Assembly: GCA_049657775.1 (NCBI GenBank)
Contig: JBASNZ010000069.1
Location: 1 to 42,577 of the forward strand
Reading direction: 5' to 3'
From: JBASNZ01 sp049657775
GTDB lineage: Bacteria > Actinomycetota > Coriobacteriia > Anaerosomatales > Anaerosomataceae
DNA length: 42,577 nucleotides
The translations under genes and the position numbers were made by a program. The notes below the pieces were generated by a model, which worked only from the letters and a program-made list of their open reading frames with translations, ran no database searches and was not told the origin of the DNA. Below are positions 40,304-42,577 of the stretch, in pieces. The stretch's first letter is position 1. Every line of letters starts with the position of its first letter.

Positions 40304-40384
40304 ACCATCCCAGAACGTTGATGAGCAGTCAGGATACTGCCGGACCCCGACTCACAACTCCCCTGCACCGGAGTATACGACGAA

Positions 40385-40428
40385 GGTGCCGCATGCGCAC
40401 CCTCGAAGGTGTGATTCCACACACGAGG
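40385..40428 (-). terminator. Tandem hairpins after the CWB2 gene
   Basis: An imperfect stem CCTCG/CGAGG enclosing GTGTG/CACAC (40401-40428) begins 15 bases past the CWB2 stop and is followed by a GGTGC/GCACC hairpin (40385-40401). No U-run is present. A TATACT lies just beyond (40377-40372) and could be the -10 of the cytochrome gene, without a good -35. Confidence 0.35.
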
Positions 40429-40443
40429 TTCGATTCCTTGCGC

Positions 40444-42576
40444 CTACTGCAGCGCAGCGACCACGGCATCGCGAACTGACTGGTTGACCGCGCCGAGCCC
40501 GCCGAGGAAGCGCACCTCGAAGACCTCGGACTTGTTGGCGGTGAGTGTCGACGCCACGCCCGGATAGAGCGAGGTGCCCGGCGTGAGGAGCATGACCGAG
40601 CCGGTCCTACCCTGCAAGACGCCGCCGGCGAGCGCATCCGGGAAGTTGAGGCCCGTGGCGATCGCCACCTTGTCCCAGCCAAGTCCCGCGTCGGTAACAC
40701 CGTAGGTGGCCACCACGCGTGCGGTGTCGTAGCGATCGGTACCCGCCAGTCGCGTGGTGGCACACGGCACGTCGTTCCACAGATCGGACTCGATCGTGAT
40801 GCTTACGGCACCGGTCCCGCCGAGCATGATCGCATCCGTCACTCCGATGGACTGCATCGACGCGACAAGCGCGCTGTCCACGCCGCGAGGATCGACCAGG
40901 TAGATCGGCCAACCATTGGCCGCCGCAAGCGGAGACGCACCGAGCGCGTCGGGGAAGTTGGCCCCGGTCGCAACGAACGCAGTGCCGTCATAGCCGGCGC
41001 CGACCTCGGCCACTGTCGCCTCGGCGATCTTGCGCGCGGTCTCGTAGCGGTTGGCGCCGGCGACTCGCGCCACATTGGAGGTGCCGAGGTTCGACTTCAG
41101 CGCGTTCTCGACTGCGGTGCTCACGGCGCCCGTACCGCCGAGGATGACCGCCTTGCTCGCGCCCAGGCGTGTGATCTCCACGGAGACCGCGGAGGAGAGC
41201 GTTGTGGGATCGGTCAACAAGATCGGCGCGTCGAGCGCGCCCGCCAGCGCCGCTCCGCCGAGGGCGTCGGGCCAGTTGAAGCCCGTCGCGATGACAACGG
41301 TCGTCGCGCCCGTCGGGAAGGCTTCCTGCGAGGCGATGATCGCGGTGTCGATGCGGTTGGCGCCGGCGATCGGGGTGACGATGAGCTCGGTCGGCACCAC
41401 CGGCGGTACGACGACCTCGATGGAGCGGTGCGTCTCTTCGTTGCCGGCGATGTCGACCGCCCAGTAGTTCACGGTGTAGGTGCCCGCGCCCGTGAGCGTG
41501 ACGGTATTTCCAACGCCCGAGGCCCCGTCTGCCACGCTCCAGCTGATGCCGGCAAGGCCCGAACCCGGGTCGGGGTCGAACGAGCTCAAGGTCACCGTGC
41601 CGCTTCCGGGCGCGGTCACGGCCTCGGCGGTTGTGAGTGGTGAGGTCGTGTCGATGAGGACTTGCAGGTGGCTGGTACTCCCCCAGGTGCCGTACGCGTT
41701 CACCGCGCGGACGTGGAAGTACCACGTGCCGTCGGCCTTGTCCGTGAAGCTCGCCATCGCGCCAGTCCCCTCGCTCGTCTCATCGGGGACCGTCGATGCC
41801 GACTGGCCGAGCTCGTACGAGTACCCCGCCACGTTCCCGGGATCGCTCGCGCCCCACGAGAACGCCGGGTCGTTGTTGGCGTACCAGGTGGTCTCCAACG
41901 GATGCGTCGACGACTCAAGCGAAACGATCGACGGCGCGGTGAGATCGATGGTGAAGTCGACGGTGACCGAGGTCTCGCGGTTCCCCGCGACGTCGACCGA
42001 TGCGTACTCGAGCGTGTGATCCCCCGCAACCGAGGTGTTCACGGTCGTGCCGGTCCCGGGAGTGCCATCAAGCGCGTAGTACGTTGCCGCTACACCTGAG
42101 TGCGTGTCGCCGGGCGTAAGCGTTATGGTCGCTGGAGCGGTGTACACGGCATCGTGGTCGTCGGTCGTGACCGGCGGAGCTGTGTCGATCTTGACCGCCA
42201 GGTGGCTGGTATCTCCCCAGTTCCCGAGTGAGTCGACCGCACGCACGTGGAAGTACCACGTGCCGTCAGCCTTGTCGGTGAAGGAGGTCGTCGTGGCCGC
42301 GCCCTCACTGGTCGTATCCGGGGTGGTCGTAAGTAACTGATCGAGCACGTAGGAGTAACCCGCGACACCGGAGGGGTCGCTCGCGCCCCACGAGAACGCC
42401 GGGTCGTTGTTGGAGTACCAGGTGGTCTCCAACGGATGCGTCGACGAGGCGAGCGACGTCATCGTGGGACCCGTGGTGTCGGTGGTCGCTCCAAGCAGAA
42501 CGACCGTGCCAGCACGACCGACGGCGACCGCCGTGGTCGAGTTCACGGCAGTAACGGCGAGGAGATCCTGCGTGGT
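40444..42576 (-). CDS. Cell-wall-binding repeat 2 surface protein with Ig-like repeats (5' end outside window)
   Basis: The reading frame stays open to the window edge, so the N-terminus is missing. The first visible residues (QDLLAVTAVNSTTAVAVG, then AGTVVLLGAT) resemble a Ycf48/BNR-type propeller blade. Next come two copies of a 178-residue module, each made of two Ig/fibronectin-like domains (SSTHPLETTWY...GTWYFHVRAV, then a GxHTLEY-type or GTYTVNYWAVD domain). The last ~315 residues are three CWB2 repeats (AGANRIDTA, AGANRYETA, AGTDRYDTA, each followed by ATG.N.PDAL and LGG.GAV), known to bind cell-wall polymers. It is therefore probably a wall-anchored adhesin or enzyme scaffold. Confidence 0.88.
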   Translation of the reverse strand, partial: TTQDLLAVTAVNSTTAVAVGRAGTVVLLGATTDTTGPTMTSLASSTHPLETTWYSNNDPAFSWGASDPSGVAGYSYVLDQLLTTTPDTTSEGAATTTSFTDKADGTWYFHVRAVDSLGNWGDTSHLAVKIDTAPPVTTDDHDAVYTAPATITLTPGDTHSGVAATYYALDGTPGTGTTVNTSVAGDHTLEYASVDVAGNRETSVTVDFTIDLTAPSIVSLESSTHPLETTWYANNDPAFSWGASDPGNVAGYSYELGQSASTVPDETSEGTGAMASFTDKADGTWYFHVRAVNAYGTWGSTSHLQVLIDTTSPLTTAEAVTAPGSGTVTLSSFDPDPGSGLAGISWSVADGASGVGNTVTLTGAGTYTVNYWAVDIAGNEETHRSIEVVVPPVVPTELIVTPIAGANRIDTAIIASQEAFPTGATTVVIATGFNWPDALGGAALAGALDAPILLTDPTTLSSAVSVEITRLGASKAVILGGTGAVSTAVENALKSNLGTSNVARVAGANRYETARKIAEATVAEVGAGYDGTAFVATGANFPDALGASPLAAANGWPIYLVDPRGVDSALVASMQSIGVTDAIMLGGTGAVSITIESDLWNDVPCATTRLAGTDRYDTARVVATYGVTDAGLGWDKVAIATGLNFPDALAGGVLQGRTGSVMLLTPGTSLYPGVASTLTANKSEVFEVRFLGGLGAVNQSVRDAVVAALQ
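41841..41913 (-). repeat. Coding direct repeat, copy 1 (Ig-like module)
   Basis: This stretch recurs nearly base for base 534 bp (178 codons) away at 42375-42447. A second conserved block around 41711-41750 recurs at the same offset. Near-identity at the DNA level points to recent duplication of the module or to gene conversion. Confidence 0.8.
42375..42447 (-). repeat. Coding direct repeat, copy 2 (Ig-like module)
   Basis: Partner of the block at 41841-41913, in the same frame and orientation. Confidence 0.8.
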
Positions 42577-42577
42577 C

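Noticed and set aside
40405..40445. tRNA-like T-arm sequence (GAGGTTCGATTCCTTGCGCC)
   Set aside because: It has a T-loop look, but there is no acceptor partner, D-arm or anticodon arm around it. The upstream hairpin fits a 3'-end structure of the CWB2 transcript better.

Overview
The window is GC-rich, densely packed DNA, almost all of it transcribed from the minus strand. The gene content suggests a high-GC Gram-positive anaerobe, most likely an actinobacterium of the Coriobacteriia/OPB41 kind. The indicators are a protein with cell-wall-binding repeat 2 (CWB2) domains, a large multiheme c-type cytochrome, heme synthesis by the siroheme (Ahb) route and a Ccm cytochrome c maturation system of the CcmH-less type. 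The taxonomic call is an inference; there is no rRNA gene here.

Positions 1-11,700 hold a surface polysaccharide locus. A plus-strand Wzx-type flippase faces a long minus-strand run in the transcription order galU, manC, gmd, a gmd paralogue, rfbG, rfbF, an rfbC-like epimerase, a sugar reductase/epimerase, a sugar C-methyltransferase and a hexapeptide acyltransferase. It can supply UDP-glucose, GDP-mannose, GDP-6-deoxy-4-keto sugars and a CDP-linked, probably C-branched 6-deoxyhexose. A methyltransferase with an apparently leaderless promoter follows at 11,828.

Positions 12,650-21,967 are a heme operon: hemA, hemC, hemD, tRNA-Ala(CGC), a small membrane protein, hemB, ahbD (radical SAM heme synthase), a fused ahbA-ahbB siroheme decarboxylase, two half-size EamA/SMR transporters and hemL. 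Positions 21,985-29,343 are a cytochrome c maturation operon: ccmE, ccmF, ccmA, ccmB, ccmC, a 57-aa ccmD, a CcsA/HemX-type membrane protein, a truncated Met8-like protein and a KDSR-like SDR. The two operons begin with closely similar promoters (same -35, 17-bp spacer, -10 and predicted first eight transcribed bases), followed by leaders of about 140 nt. The hemA leader contains two perfect inverted repeats (11 and 13 bp) that interleave, as in a pseudoknot. This shared control region is the most interesting unexplained signal in the window.

Positions 29,404-37,150 carry coaX, a divergent OmpR-type response regulator and histidine kinase, a Mre11/Rad50-like pair (YhaO/YhaN type, the ATPase with a hydrophobic hairpin in its middle), a 19-bp tandem repeat and bioY with a BirA-like operator. 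Positions 37,280-42,577 encode a 14-heme-motif cytochrome split by an FG-GAP propeller, and the 3' part of a CWB2 surface protein with duplicated Ig-like modules that runs off the window. Heme supply (Ahb), cytochrome maturation (Ccm) and a large exported cytochrome therefore sit close together, consistent with extracellular or cell-envelope electron transfer.
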